Shown here piece after piece: positions 32,400 through 41,150 of a stretch of DNA of 42,579 nucleotides; the stretch's first letter is position 1; each line of letters starts with the position of its first letter. The position numbers were made by a program, and so were the translations under genes. The stretch covers positions 1-42,579 of the forward strand of contig CALXPZ010000077.1 in NCBI GenBank assembly GCA_944390375.1, in the 5' to 3' direction. The notes under the pieces are model-generated. The model saw only the letters and a list, made by a program, of their open reading frames with translations, had not been told where the DNA came from and made no database searches. The DNA comes from an uncultured Alphaproteobacteria bacterium. Lineage in GTDB: Bacteria > Pseudomonadota > Alphaproteobacteria > RF32 > CAG-239.

Positions 32400-32424
32400 G
32401 CGGTTTGAAAAAATAGTCCCGTTT

Positions 32425-34260
32425 TTAAGACGTCTTACCGCCGGCCAGTTCTTCGGCCAGAAGGGAAATCTCCAGCCATTGGGTTTCATCGGCTTCTTTT
32501 TGAGCCTCAAGTGATTGCAGCCGTTCGCTCAGTTCGGAAAATTTTTCCCTGTCCCGCTGATACAGGTCGGGATCGCTTAAATTTTCTCTGATTTGTTCCA
32601 TTTCTTTTTCCGCGGCGGCAATTTTTTCCGGCAGCACCGTTAGCAGCCGCTGCTGATTGTAGCTCAGTTTGGCGCGGGCGGGAGCCGGTGCGCCGCGTTC
32701 GGTATCACTGCTTTTTTTGGCCGCTGCCGGTTTGTTTTTGACGACCGCCGGCGCCGGTTTGCTGTTCAGACGTTCGGTCAGATCACTGTAACTGCCGACA
32801 AACTCCTCCACTTTGCCATCGCCTTTCATGTAGATAACGGAAGTAACGATCCTGTCCAGAAAATCCCGGTCGTGGCTGACAATCAGGATTGTGCCGTCAT
32901 AGTCGCCGAGCATTTCCTGCAGGAGATCAAGCGTGTCCATGTCAAGGTCGTTGGTCGGCTCGTCTAAGAGCAGAAAGTTTGACGGCTGCGCCAGAACTTT
33001 GGCCAGCATCAGCCGGTTCTTTTCGCCGCCGGACAATGCCGCGACCGGCGATTTCGCCTGCTCCGGGGTAAACAGAAAATCTTTCAGATAAGCAACCACG
33101 TGGCGGTAGGAGCCGCGCACCCAGATATGATCGCCTTCGTTGCACAGGGTCTGCCACAAAGTTTTTTTAGGATCAAGCGAAAAACGGTTCTGGTCAAAAT
33201 AGGCCTCTTCAAGATTTTTGCCGATTCGGACAAAGCCGGAATCGGGAGCCATTTTCTTGGTCAGCAGTTTGATCAGGGTCGTTTTTCCGGCGCCGTTCGG
33301 ACCGACCACGCCGATTCTGTTACCGCGGATGATTTTGGTCGAAAAGTCGCTGACAATCGGCCGCCCGTCAAAAGATTTGAATAAATGCTTGGCCTCAATG
33401 ACCAGCTTGGAGCGCCAGGGCGTGTTTTCAATATCCATATTGACCGAACCGATCTGCCGAACCTGTTCTTTTCTTTCCTGCCGCAGCTGGATCAGCCGGC
33501 GGAGCCGTCCCATGTTGCGTTTGCGCCGGGCGGTAACGCCTTTGTGCAGCCATTCGGTTTCTTCCGCTATTTTTTTATTCAGATACTTTTGTGCGATGAT
33601 TTCCTGTTCAATCACCTGATCCTGCCATTCTTCAAAACAGCCGAATCCTTTATTGTTGCGGCGGAGCGTGCCGCGGTCGAGCCAGAAAGTGGTGCGTGAC
33701 ACGTTGGTCAGAAAACGCCGGTCATGGCTGATAATGACAACCGCACCGGCATATCCGGCAATAATTTTTTCAAGTTTTTCAATGGTCGGCAGATCCAGAT
33801 GGTTGGTCGGTTCGTCCAAAAGCAGAATGTCCGGTTCTTCAATCAAAGCTCTGGCCAGGGTTGCCTTGCGTCGTTCACCGCCGGATGCCGTCGCCGGGTC
33901 GGCGTTGCCGGCAATGTCAAGCTGTTCCAGCCACATATCGACTTTATAATCTTCGCTGCCGTCATGCTTGTCCAGTCCGTCGGCCACCGCCTCGCGCAGG
34001 GTGGCAAAGCCGCTCAGGTCGGCGTCCTGCGGCATATAGCCGATTTTCGTATTCGGCTGGATAAAAATTTCCCCGTCGTCAGGTTCGATGATACCGGCGA
34101 TGATTTTTAAGAGTGTCGATTTGCCGGAGCCGTTTCGGCCAACCAGCGAAATTTTGTCGCCGCGGTTAATGTACAGTTCCACGTCTTCAAACAACTGCTT
34201 GCTGCCAAAGCGGATTTTAATTCCTTTCAACGTATAAACGGGCGCCTCAAATGCCGGCAT
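32425..34260 (-). CDS. uup: ABC-F protein Uup
   Basis: The 611-residue soluble protein has two ATPase domains. Domain 1 has Walker A GRNGSGKST, signature ASGGERRK and Walker B ILLLDEPTNHLD; domain 2 has GPNGAGKTT, LSGGEKNRL and LLLDEPTNDLD. Both switch histidines are present (IISHDRR, IVSHDRD). The long linker between them is the P-site tRNA-interaction motif, and the Lys/Ala-rich region plus coiled coil after residue about 510 marks Uup rather than EttA. These act on the ribosome or DNA rather than as transporters. The ATG at 34260 has an AAAGGA ribosome site; the upstream ATG at 34293 overlaps the TATAAT at 34292-34297 and cannot be in the message. Confidence 0.92.
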   Translation of the reverse strand: MPAFEAPVYTLKGIKIRFGSKQLFEDVELYINRGDKISLVGRNGSGKSTLLKIIAGIIEPDDGEIFIQPNTKIGYMPQDADLSGFATLREAVADGLDKHDGSEDYKVDMWLEQLDIAGNADPATASGGERRKATLARALIEEPDILLLDEPTNHLDLPTIEKLEKIIAGYAGAVVIISHDRRFLTNVSRTTFWLDRGTLRRNNKGFGCFEEWQDQVIEQEIIAQKYLNKKIAEETEWLHKGVTARRKRNMGRLRRLIQLRQERKEQVRQIGSVNMDIENTPWRSKLVIEAKHLFKSFDGRPIVSDFSTKIIRGNRIGVVGPNGAGKTTLIKLLTKKMAPDSGFVRIGKNLEEAYFDQNRFSLDPKKTLWQTLCNEGDHIWVRGSYRHVVAYLKDFLFTPEQAKSPVAALSGGEKNRLMLAKVLAQPSNFLLLDEPTNDLDMDTLDLLQEMLGDYDGTILIVSHDRDFLDRIVTSVIYMKGDGKVEEFVGSYSDLTERLNSKPAPAVVKNKPAAAKKSSDTERGAPAPARAKLSYNQQRLLTVLPEKIAAAEKEMEQIRENLSDPDLYQRDREKFSELSERLQSLEAQKEADETQWLEISLLAEELAGGKTS

Positions 34261-34291
34261 GACTGATCCTTTCTTTTGCTGAAACGGCGGC

Positions 34292-34297
34292 ATTATA
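34292..34297 (-). promoter_or_regulatory. -10 box of uup
   Basis: TATAAT on the minus strand. The -35 position (TTTATT) is weak. Its place excludes the upstream ATG at 34293 as the uup start. Confidence 0.5.
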
Positions 34298-34339
34298 ACC
34301 GCCGATCTGACAAAAATAAATAGGAATTTAACAATTTTT

Positions 34340-34368
34340 TTGACAGCGGCCGGCAGTTATTGTAAAAT
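34340..34368 (+). promoter_or_regulatory. Strong sigma-70 promoter of the 465-residue gene
   Basis: TTGACA (34340-34345), 17-base spacer, TAAAAT (34363-34368), 24 bases before the ATG at 34393. Confidence 0.8.
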
Positions 34369-34392
34369 ATTAGACAAAAGACGGGGAATAAA

Positions 34393-35790
34393 ATGTCGTT
34401 AAAAGATTTGCAGGATCACCTCAAAAAAGGTCGAAAAGAAATCAGACAAAAAGCCGAGCAGGCAATGAAGACCGCGGCTTTAAGCGGTGCTTTGGCTGTT
34501 GCCGCCGCTAATCCTGCATTTGCCGCGGAAAACCACCGGCAGGATGACAAAGACCGCCAGGCCAAGAGTGAACGGGTGGAAAAGATAAATTTGTTCGGCG
34601 TGGCAGAGCTTGAACAGGTCAAAGACGGGGACGAGGTGCACAATCGGGTCGACGGCAAAACAATCCGTTCCGAAGATCTTGACCGTCGGCAGATTTTAAA
34701 AGACTGGCGGCAAGAGCAAAAAGAGCTTTTTGCCAATGCCGAGGCCGATCGGGTGGATACGCTGACCTTAACGAAACTCAAGGACGGCGCTGTAGCTTAT
34801 TATGACACGGATAATAAAAACATAACCACCCGCTACATTGATATGGGCGGCGTAAGCGCGGATCTGCTGACCGACTTATATGTTGAGCAGAACGAAAATG
34901 CGGAAAAAGAGGCCACTCTGAAATATTTTCAAGGGGTTGTCAATCAGATTTCCGAAATCAACGATCCGCAGTCTTTGGTTGCTCGTTCTACGAGAGCGCA
35001 TGAAGAACAACACCGTACCAATGACAAGCAGGGAATTTATGCGCCGGGATTGTCGCCGGAGCAATACGCCGTTATCAACCAGTATGATGAATGTTCGGCC
35101 AATATTGCCGAATTGAACTGTTATCTGAGCGATTATAAAAAAGCGATTGCCGGCGGAATGTCCAAAGACGAAGCGCTGAAAATTTTTGACCGCGACAGCG
35201 AAAAAAGATTTACTTTTTTTCAATCGGCTCTTGCCGGCGGGCTTGATCCGGACAGCAAAGAAAGCAAAAAACTGATGGTTGCGGGAACCTTAAAAATGTG
35301 GCAGAAAGAGTTCCGTCCGATGTATGACGAGCAAACGGAACATAGCGGCAAGTCTGCCGTCGGGCGCAGTGATGCGGCAACGACGATTCTCGGCAACGAG
35401 CAGGAATTGCAAAAAAGAATTAACAAAATTTTTGACAATATCGGGAATAACGATTACTGCAAGCAAAACGGGATAGAGGCTCCCGGCAGGTTAAGCGGCT
35501 ATCTGCCTGCGGAACGAATGGAGCTTTCTCCAAACGTGAAAGAAAGTATTGCCGAAACGGTTGAGGGCAGAACCGGACTGGATGCCAAAGACCGGGAACT
35601 TCTGCAGGAGCGTATTGCCGGCAAAAAAGACAAACGGCAGATCAGAAATCTGCTCAAGGTTTTAAGCGGGCGCAAAACGCCGGAACAGGTCTCCGCCGGA
35701 AAAAGTGCTTATACCGGGCGCGAGCAGTCGCAGGACAATAGCGGAGCCTGGCAAAAGGCTGTGCTCGACAAGGCTTCCAAAACACGCTGA
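34393..35790 (+). CDS. Putative exported zinc metallopeptidase-like protein, 465 residues
   Basis: The protein begins with a charged 24-residue N-region, then a signal-like segment (MKTAALSGALAVAAANPAFA, residues 25-44). A metal-binding motif AHEEQH (His203, Glu204, His207: HExxH) follows, with glutamates at 233 and 240 as possible third ligands, a pattern of small gluzincin-type peptidases. I place it near uncharacterised alphaproteobacterial HExxH families. The rest is helical, ending in a basic Gln/Ser tail. The unusually long N-region makes Sec export plausible but not certain; an internal ATG at 34465 would give a standard signal peptide but lacks a clear ribosome site. The promoter is strong and close. 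Confidence 0.75.
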   Translation: MSLKDLQDHLKKGRKEIRQKAEQAMKTAALSGALAVAAANPAFAAENHRQDDKDRQAKSERVEKINLFGVAELEQVKDGDEVHNRVDGKTIRSEDLDRRQILKDWRQEQKELFANAEADRVDTLTLTKLKDGAVAYYDTDNKNITTRYIDMGGVSADLLTDLYVEQNENAEKEATLKYFQGVVNQISEINDPQSLVARSTRAHEEQHRTNDKQGIYAPGLSPEQYAVINQYDECSANIAELNCYLSDYKKAIAGGMSKDEALKIFDRDSEKRFTFFQSALAGGLDPDSKESKKLMVAGTLKMWQKEFRPMYDEQTEHSGKSAVGRSDAATTILGNEQELQKRINKIFDNIGNNDYCKQNGIEAPGRLSGYLPAERMELSPNVKESIAETVEGRTGLDAKDRELLQERIAGKKDKRQIRNLLKVLSGRKTPEQVSAGKSAYTGREQSQDNSGAWQKAVLDKASKTR

Positions 35791-35808
35791 AAAGTTTGCA
35801 TAAAAAGT

Positions 35809-35836
35809 TTGAACAAGCGAAAATTTCGTATATTAT
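35809..35836 (+). promoter_or_regulatory. Promoter of the Sel1-repeat gene
   Basis: TTGAAC (35809-35814), 16-base spacer, TATTAT (35831-35836). It supports the ATG at 35874 as start rather than an in-frame ATG at 35796 that lies before the promoter. Confidence 0.6.
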
Positions 35837-35873
35837 AAGGCCTGTTATCGGATTTAGTAATGGGATTTTGACA

Positions 35874-37106
35874 ATGTCGAAAATTTTTGTTGGTTTGGCT
35901 TTCTGCTTGTTGCTTTCGTTTCCTGCCCGTGCGGCGGATGATGATATGTCGCTGATCGACCTGTTCGGGGAAGAAACGGCAAAAGAGGAAGAAGTTTCCG
36001 TTCCCGAAGAGCCCAAACACCGGGTTACCCCGGAAAAGAAGAAAGAAGAAGAGAAAGTCAAAGTCGATGACGAAGGTGTCTTTTCTTTCCTCAACTTTTC
36101 CTTTTTAAAAAGCAAGAAAAAGGCGGAAGAATTTTCGGCCAGCCGGCAGCCTGACGAACCGAAGGAAAGTTTTCTCGAGCGGATGACGCGTTTGGCGGAA
36201 GAAGGCGATGTCGATGCCTGCCTGACCTTGGGGTATATGTACCTCTATGGAGAAAACGGGGTTGAACGTGACGAGAAAAAAGCTTTCCGCTACTATTCAA
36301 TGGCAGCATCTCAGGAGGACAAAATCGCCGTTAACAACCTGGGCAGTTTGTATTACAGCGGCATCGGTACCGAACGGGACATCAACAAAGCCGTAGAGAT
36401 GTTTGACAAAGCCGCCCGGTTGGGGAATGGCGAGGCCGCCATCAATCTGGCCTTTATTTATCTGACGGCAACTTCCGGCAGCGTTTCTAACGCTCGGATT
36501 GTGGAGCTGTTGCAACAGGCGGCAGAAAGCGGGAACATCACCGCCCAGTATATGATGGGCTATGCCTACTACCGCGGTTTTGTGGTTGACAAAGATTATC
36601 GCAAGGCCTTTGAACTGATAAAACAGGCGGCGGTTTCTTATGACGAGGCTCAGTATGAACTGGCGCAGAGATACATAAATGCGGAAGGCACGCCCCGCAA
36701 CTACGGCAATGCCGTCAAATACCTATCCCAGGCGGCTCATCAGGGCAACGTCAAAGCTATGACGGAATTGGGAGATATTCTGGCTGCCGGCGTTTCTTAT
36801 CAGAAAAACGAATATCAGGCATATATTTGGTTTAACATTGCCTCGGTATACGGAGCGGAAGGCGCCGCCGAAAAGCGCGACGCGCTGGAAAAAATCCTGA
36901 AAATAGAAGAAGTGCTGCAAGCTCAGTCGGCAGCGGAAACTTTTAAGGAAAAACCGAGTGAAATGACTCAGTATATTCGCCAGACTTTCGGCCGTGAGCT
37001 GGGCGGCTATATTGATGATAAGATGGGCTACCACCCGCAGCCGAAAAAGAAGGCAGAGCCCCAAAAACAAGAGTCTGGTTCTTCCCAACCGCGAAAACTG
37101 CTCTGA
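35874..37106 (+). CDS. Exported Sel1-repeat protein
   Basis: The 410-residue protein has a signal peptide (MSKIFVGLAFCLLLSFPARA) and a charged Glu/Lys-rich segment. About five or six Sel1-like repeats follow (for example CLTLGYMYLYGENGVERDEKKAFRYY, AVNNLGSLYYSGIGTERDINKA, AQYMMGYAYYRGFVVDKDYRKA). Sel1 repeats are TPR-like scaffolds for protein binding. Exported versions occur in envelope maintenance and in host interaction. The C-terminal Lys/Gln-rich end lacks repeats. No catalytic domain is visible. The gene has its own promoter and terminator, though it follows the HExxH gene by 83 bases. Confidence 0.9.
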   Translation: MSKIFVGLAFCLLLSFPARAADDDMSLIDLFGEETAKEEEVSVPEEPKHRVTPEKKKEEEKVKVDDEGVFSFLNFSFLKSKKKAEEFSASRQPDEPKESFLERMTRLAEEGDVDACLTLGYMYLYGENGVERDEKKAFRYYSMAASQEDKIAVNNLGSLYYSGIGTERDINKAVEMFDKAARLGNGEAAINLAFIYLTATSGSVSNARIVELLQQAAESGNITAQYMMGYAYYRGFVVDKDYRKAFELIKQAAVSYDEAQYELAQRYINAEGTPRNYGNAVKYLSQAAHQGNVKAMTELGDILAAGVSYQKNEYQAYIWFNIASVYGAEGAAEKRDALEKILKIEEVLQAQSAAETFKEKPSEMTQYIRQTFGRELGGYIDDKMGYHPQPKKKAEPQKQESGSSQPRKLL

Positions 37107-37111
37107 ACCGT

Positions 37112-37141
37112 AAAAAAACGCCCGTTCGGGCGCTTTTTTTT
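37112..37141 (+). terminator. Terminator of the Sel1-repeat gene
   Basis: AAAAAACGCCCG and GGGCGCTTTTTTT form a compact stem with TTC loop and a long T run. Confidence 0.88.
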
Positions 37142-37225
37142 GCTTACCGCCGGCGTTCTGCCTTGTAAAGTCCGGCTAAACGATTATATCGGTAAACAAA
37201 CGATAATCATTAACAAATTATTCTT

Positions 37226-37930
37226 ATGAAAAGTTTAGCAAAAAAACTGGAAAACCGCATTGTTGTCCGCTTGTTTGCATTTATGGGAATCGGTGCGGGG
37301 ATTTCGGCGGCGGTCGCCTGTTTGTTAACGAAAGTGGCGGAATATCGCAATTTTATCGCGGTGCCGGATGCCGAAAACAATTTGATGTTGAGTGTCAGCG
37401 GCTGGGTTTTGTTGTTACTGCCGTTGGTGATGTTTCTGGCCGTGCCTGCCGATCGCAAAAAATTGAGTTTTGCCGCGGTGTTGCTGATGTTGTGTCTGTT
37501 TTGCGGTTTGATCGGCGCCGCCTTAAGCAGCGTGGCGCTGGTTTTCATCAAAGCGGATATTGCCCGCGGGCTGCTCACGTCTGCCGTGATGTTCTTTGCC
37601 ATGTCGCTGACCGGGGCGGTTTTTCGCCGCGACATGATTTCCTGGCATTGCGTTCTGCTGACAGCCGTGTGGGGAACCCTGCTGACGGCTCTCGGCTGCT
37701 GGTTATTTCCCTTCGGATTGACCGACTGGGCCGTCAGCATGGCGTCGGTTATCGTCTACGGTGCGGTAACCGCCTATTCGGGGGAGGAAATAGAACGGAT
37801 CATTGCCGATTCTGACCAAACCCGCCTCAATCAGTTGGCTGTTCGCGGCGCGTTGGCCGTTAATCTGAATTTTATCGGTCTGGCGGTCAAAATGCTCCGT
37901 TTCTGGGACAGCCGCGGAAAATGCAAATGA
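37226..37930 (+). CDS. Bax inhibitor-1/YccA family membrane protein
   Basis: The 234-residue protein has seven predicted membrane helices. The pattern RGLLTSAVMFFAMSLTGAVFRRDM, then VIVYGAVTAYSGEEIE and a last NLNFIGLAVKMLRF matches the BI-1 (UPF0005/YccA) family. These proteins act as calcium- or proton-leak regulators, or with FtsH in bacteria (YccA). The usual acidic pair before the last helix reads AYSGEE instead of YDxQ, a minor divergence. The ribosome site is weak. Intergenic sequence at 37142-37225 shows near-repeats of AAACGAT but no firm promoter. Confidence 0.85.
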   Translation: MKSLAKKLENRIVVRLFAFMGIGAGISAAVACLLTKVAEYRNFIAVPDAENNLMLSVSGWVLLLLPLVMFLAVPADRKKLSFAAVLLMLCLFCGLIGAALSSVALVFIKADIARGLLTSAVMFFAMSLTGAVFRRDMISWHCVLLTAVWGTLLTALGCWLFPFGLTDWAVSMASVIVYGAVTAYSGEEIERIIADSDQTRLNQLAVRGALAVNLNFIGLAVKMLRFWDSRGKCK

Positions 37931-37964
37931 AAAAGCCCCCGTTTTGGCGGGGGCTTAATTTTTG
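37931..37964. terminator. Bidirectional terminator between the BI-1 gene and thrS
   Basis: AAGCCCCCG and CGGGGGCTT pair around TTTTGG, followed by a T-rich run and preceded by A residues. Confidence 0.88.
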
Positions 37965-37975
37965 CGAGTTAAAAA

Positions 37976-39907
37976 CTACTCGTGCAGATGCGGCATTTGC
38001 GCCTCTTTCTTCAAAGCACTGACAAAGTCGTCAAGTTTCATTACTTCCTGTTTGTCGGAGCCGAGCCGGCGGACGGTAACCGTGTCGTTCTCTTTTTCTT
38101 TGGCGCCGACAACGGCAATGACCGGAATTTTGGCAACCGAGTGCTCGCGGATTTTGTAGTTGATTTTTTCGTTGCGCAGGTCGGTTTTGGCATAAAGCCC
38201 GGCTTCACGCAATTTTTTCGCAACTTCTTCCGCATAGCCGTCAAACTCACTGACAATCGGCGCCACCACAACCTGTTCCGGCGACAGCCACAACGGCAGT
38301 TTGCCGGCGTGGTTTTCGATCAGAATACCGAGGAAACGCTCAATTGAGCCGAACAGCGCGCGGTGCAGCATAACCGGTTGATGTTTTTCGCCGTCTTCGC
38401 CGATATAGGAAATATCAAAACGCTGAGGCAGGTTCATGTCTACCTGAATGGTGCCGCATTGCCATTCGCGGCCGATGGCGTCTTTTAGGATAAACTCCAG
38501 TTTCGGACCGTAAAAAGCGCCTTCGCCTTCGTTGATTTCAAACTTGTAGCCGTGCGATGTCAGCGCGTTGGCCAGCGCGTTTTCGCACAGATCCCAGATT
38601 TCGTCGGAGCCGATTCGGTAAATGCTGTCCGGACGGGTGGAAAGATAGATTTTAACTTCTTCGAAACCGAAATCTTTATAAATGTCCAAAATCAGTTTCA
38701 ACGTGGTGATGCATTCTTCTTCCATCTGTTCCGGGGTGCAGAAGATGTGGGCATCGTCCTGGGTAAATTCGCGCACCCGCATCAGCCCCATCAGCGAGCC
38801 GGAAGCCTCATAGCGGTTGACTTTGCCAAACTCGGCAACGCGCAGCGGCAGGTCGCGGTAAGACTTGATGCCCTGTTTATAAACCAGCAGACCGCCCGGG
38901 CAGGTCATCGGTTTGATGCAGAACCACTTTTTGTCTTCCGTCTGGCCGGAATAGTTATGGGCGCCGTATTTGTCCCAGTGGCCGGAGATTTCCCACAGCA
39001 CGCGGTCCATCACGCGGGGGGTGGAAATTTCGATATAGCCGTTGTGCTCCTGACGATTACGCATATACTCAATCAGTTTGCGGTAAATTTTATAGCCCTT
39101 GTCATGCCAGAAAACCGCGCCCGGTGCATATTCCGGCTCAAAATGGAACAGATCCATTTCCCGCCCCAGTTTGCGGTGGTCGCGTTTTTCAGCCTCTTCC
39201 AGCATGATCAGATATTCTTGCAGATCTTTTTTGCTGGCCCAGGCGGTGGCATAAATACGCTGCAACATTTCGCGGTTGGAGTCGCCCCGCCAATAAGCGC
39301 CGGCCACTTTCGTCAGTTTGAAAGCATCGCCGATTTTACCGGTTGAGGGAACGTGCGGTCCGCGGCAGAGGTCGGTAAAGTTTCCCTGCGAATAAAGAGA
39401 AATAATCTCGCTTTCCGGCAGGTCTTCAATCAGTTCGACCTTATAGTGCTCGCCGATGGATTTGAAATAGTCGATCGCCTCGTTTCTCGGCAGCACTTTG
39501 CGGCTGACCTTTTCGTCGCGTTTGACGATTTCGTGCATTTTTTCTTCGATTTTTGCAAAATCTTCGGTCGTAAACGGTTCTTTGCGGGCAAAGTCATAGT
39601 AAAAACCGTTTTCGATCGCCGGCCCGATCGTAACCTGTACGTCCGGCCACAGCTCTTTGACCGCCTCTGCCATAACGTGCGAGCACGAGTGGCGGAGAAT
39701 GGCGAGCCCTTCTTTGTCCTTGGCGGTGATAACGGTTACGGTCGCGTCGGTGGTGATAGTTTCGTTCAGATCCTGCAATTTATCGTTCACCTTTACCGCT
39801 AAAGCATTTTTTGCTAAACCGGCGCTGATTTTTTCGGCAATTTCCAATCCGGAAACGGCGCCGTCAAAATTCATCACACTGCCATCCGGCAATTTAATAG
39901 CAACCAT
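37976..39907 (-). CDS. thrS: Threonyl-tRNA synthetase
   Basis: The 643-residue class II synthetase has an N-terminal TGS domain and an editing (SAD) domain with HSCSHVMAEA (HxxxH) and LCRGPHV. The catalytic core contains KPMTCPGG with the zinc Cys, RYEASGSLMGLMRVREFTQDDAH with zinc His, and MLHRALFGSIERF with the third zinc His. A C-terminal anticodon-binding domain follows. It charges tRNA-Thr and hydrolyses Ser-tRNA-Thr. After the zinc Cys the sequence is PGG where most bacterial enzymes have PGH; the ligand itself is unchanged. Some thrS genes are autoregulated, but I see no evidence for that here. Confidence 0.96.
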   Translation of the reverse strand: MVAIKLPDGSVMNFDGAVSGLEIAEKISAGLAKNALAVKVNDKLQDLNETITTDATVTVITAKDKEGLAILRHSCSHVMAEAVKELWPDVQVTIGPAIENGFYYDFARKEPFTTEDFAKIEEKMHEIVKRDEKVSRKVLPRNEAIDYFKSIGEHYKVELIEDLPESEIISLYSQGNFTDLCRGPHVPSTGKIGDAFKLTKVAGAYWRGDSNREMLQRIYATAWASKKDLQEYLIMLEEAEKRDHRKLGREMDLFHFEPEYAPGAVFWHDKGYKIYRKLIEYMRNRQEHNGYIEISTPRVMDRVLWEISGHWDKYGAHNYSGQTEDKKWFCIKPMTCPGGLLVYKQGIKSYRDLPLRVAEFGKVNRYEASGSLMGLMRVREFTQDDAHIFCTPEQMEEECITTLKLILDIYKDFGFEEVKIYLSTRPDSIYRIGSDEIWDLCENALANALTSHGYKFEINEGEGAFYGPKLEFILKDAIGREWQCGTIQVDMNLPQRFDISYIGEDGEKHQPVMLHRALFGSIERFLGILIENHAGKLPLWLSPEQVVVAPIVSEFDGYAEEVAKKLREAGLYAKTDLRNEKINYKIREHSVAKIPVIAVVGAKEKENDTVTVRRLGSDKQEVMKLDDFVSALKKEAQMPHLHE

Positions 39908-39943
39908 TATCTTTTCCTTTTTGTTTGTTAAAATTAAAATTTG

Positions 39944-41098
39944 TCAGTCCATATTGATCAACTCGTTATAAACCGCTATTGTTTTATCACACATAATCTG
40001 TTTTGTAAAATTATCTTTTACGTTTTTGATGGCTGCGGCGGAAATTTTTTTCTTTTCCTCTTCCGGCAGCGTCAGTGCCCAGTCAAGCGCGTCGGCCAGC
40101 GCCTGCGGATCACTGCTTTCGTACAGTTTGCCGGTAACGCCGTCAATGGTGTTTTCAAGCGAACCGCCGAGGTTGGAGGCAATCACGATTTTGCCCATGG
40201 CCTGTCCTTCGATGGCCGCTCTGCCGAAAGCCTCCGGCTCGATGGAGGTGGAAAGCACGATGTCGGAAACCATCAGCAACGCGGGAATGTCAAAGCTTTG
40301 CCCGATAAATTTGACTTTGCTTTCAAGTCCGTGTTTTTTTACCAGTTCTTTCAGCTCGTTGGTATATTTGACGCGTCCCTGGTCGGATCCGATGATCAGA
40401 CAGAAGAAATCGCGGTTTTTCATCTTTGCCAGCGCTTCCAAAAGCATATGCTGTCCTTTCCAGTGGGTCAGCCGTCCGACCAGCGTGATAATCGGCAGAT
40501 CTTCGGGGATGTGGTTGTCCTGGATGGCGCGGATAATTCTTTCCTGCGAAACCGCTGCCGGCGAAAATTTTTCGATATCGACGCAGCGGTGAATCAGCCG
40601 GATTTTGCTCTCGTCAACTTTGTAGTTGGCAAGGATATGCTTTTTGATGTGGTTGGAAATGGCGATAATCAGCTCGCCGTAGGTCATGACCCGGTTGTAA
40701 AATTTTTTGATTCCTTTCGGTCCCAGCCCGTATGTGCCGTGGAACGTGGTCATAAACTTAACCCCCGCGCGTTTGGCCGCCCAATAGGCGCTCCAGGCCG
40801 GTGCGCGCGAACGGGCATGGACGATGTTAATGCCGTTTTCTCTGATAATCTGTTCAAGTTTGAGCGAATTCCGGTAAAGTTTAAACGGGTTTTTGGTCTT
40901 AAGCGGCAGGGTAAAATGCGGCACTTTTATTCTTTCCAACTCGTGCACCATCCGGCCGCCGGCGGAAGCGACAAAGTTTTTGATGCCGTGTTGTTTGAGA
41001 GCTTCGGCAATTTGCACCGTGCCCACTTCCACTCCGCCGTGGTCAAGCTCGGGCAACACTTGCAGAATAACCGGTTTTTGTTCTTTACCTTTAGACAT
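39944..41098 (-). CDS. Family 4 glycosyltransferase
   Basis: The 384-residue protein has a GT-B fold. The acceptor-side start is VLQVLPELDHGGVEVGTVQIAEAL with the glycine-rich loop. NIVHARSRAPAW follows, and the donor-side half has TLVGRLTHWKGQHMLLEAL and the EPEAFGRAAIEG (EX7E) motif with AMGKIVIASNLGG. Donor and acceptor are unknown; GT4 enzymes build lipopolysaccharide core, O-antigen or exopolysaccharide. The ATG at 41098 is chosen because an earlier in-frame ATG at 41164 lies inside the divergent hydrolase gene. The gene ends 36 bases from thrS on the same strand, so the two may be co-transcribed. Confidence 0.9.
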   Translation of the reverse strand: MSKGKEQKPVILQVLPELDHGGVEVGTVQIAEALKQHGIKNFVASAGGRMVHELERIKVPHFTLPLKTKNPFKLYRNSLKLEQIIRENGINIVHARSRAPAWSAYWAAKRAGVKFMTTFHGTYGLGPKGIKKFYNRVMTYGELIIAISNHIKKHILANYKVDESKIRLIHRCVDIEKFSPAAVSQERIIRAIQDNHIPEDLPIITLVGRLTHWKGQHMLLEALAKMKNRDFFCLIIGSDQGRVKYTNELKELVKKHGLESKVKFIGQSFDIPALLMVSDIVLSTSIEPEAFGRAAIEGQAMGKIVIASNLGGSLENTIDGVTGKLYESSDPQALADALDWALTLPEEEKKKISAAAIKNVKDNFTKQIMCDKTIAVYNELINMD

Positions 41099-41150
41099 TT
41101 TCTTAATATAATCCTCTCTAAATTTATAAATTGTTCCTAAGGTTTTATTG

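Noticed and set aside
34261-34293. Upstream ATG start for uup
   Set aside because: It overlaps the -10 TATAAT box, and a good ribosome site precedes the ATG at 34260.
38552-39346. A 264-codon plus-strand frame inside thrS
   Set aside because: thrS is unambiguous on the minus strand; the frame is a shadow.
39941-41140. A 399-codon open frame on the plus strand opposite the glycosyltransferase
   Set aside because: The minus-strand frame has full GT4 motifs; the plus-strand translation is low in recognisable structure and is the reverse shadow of a coding region.
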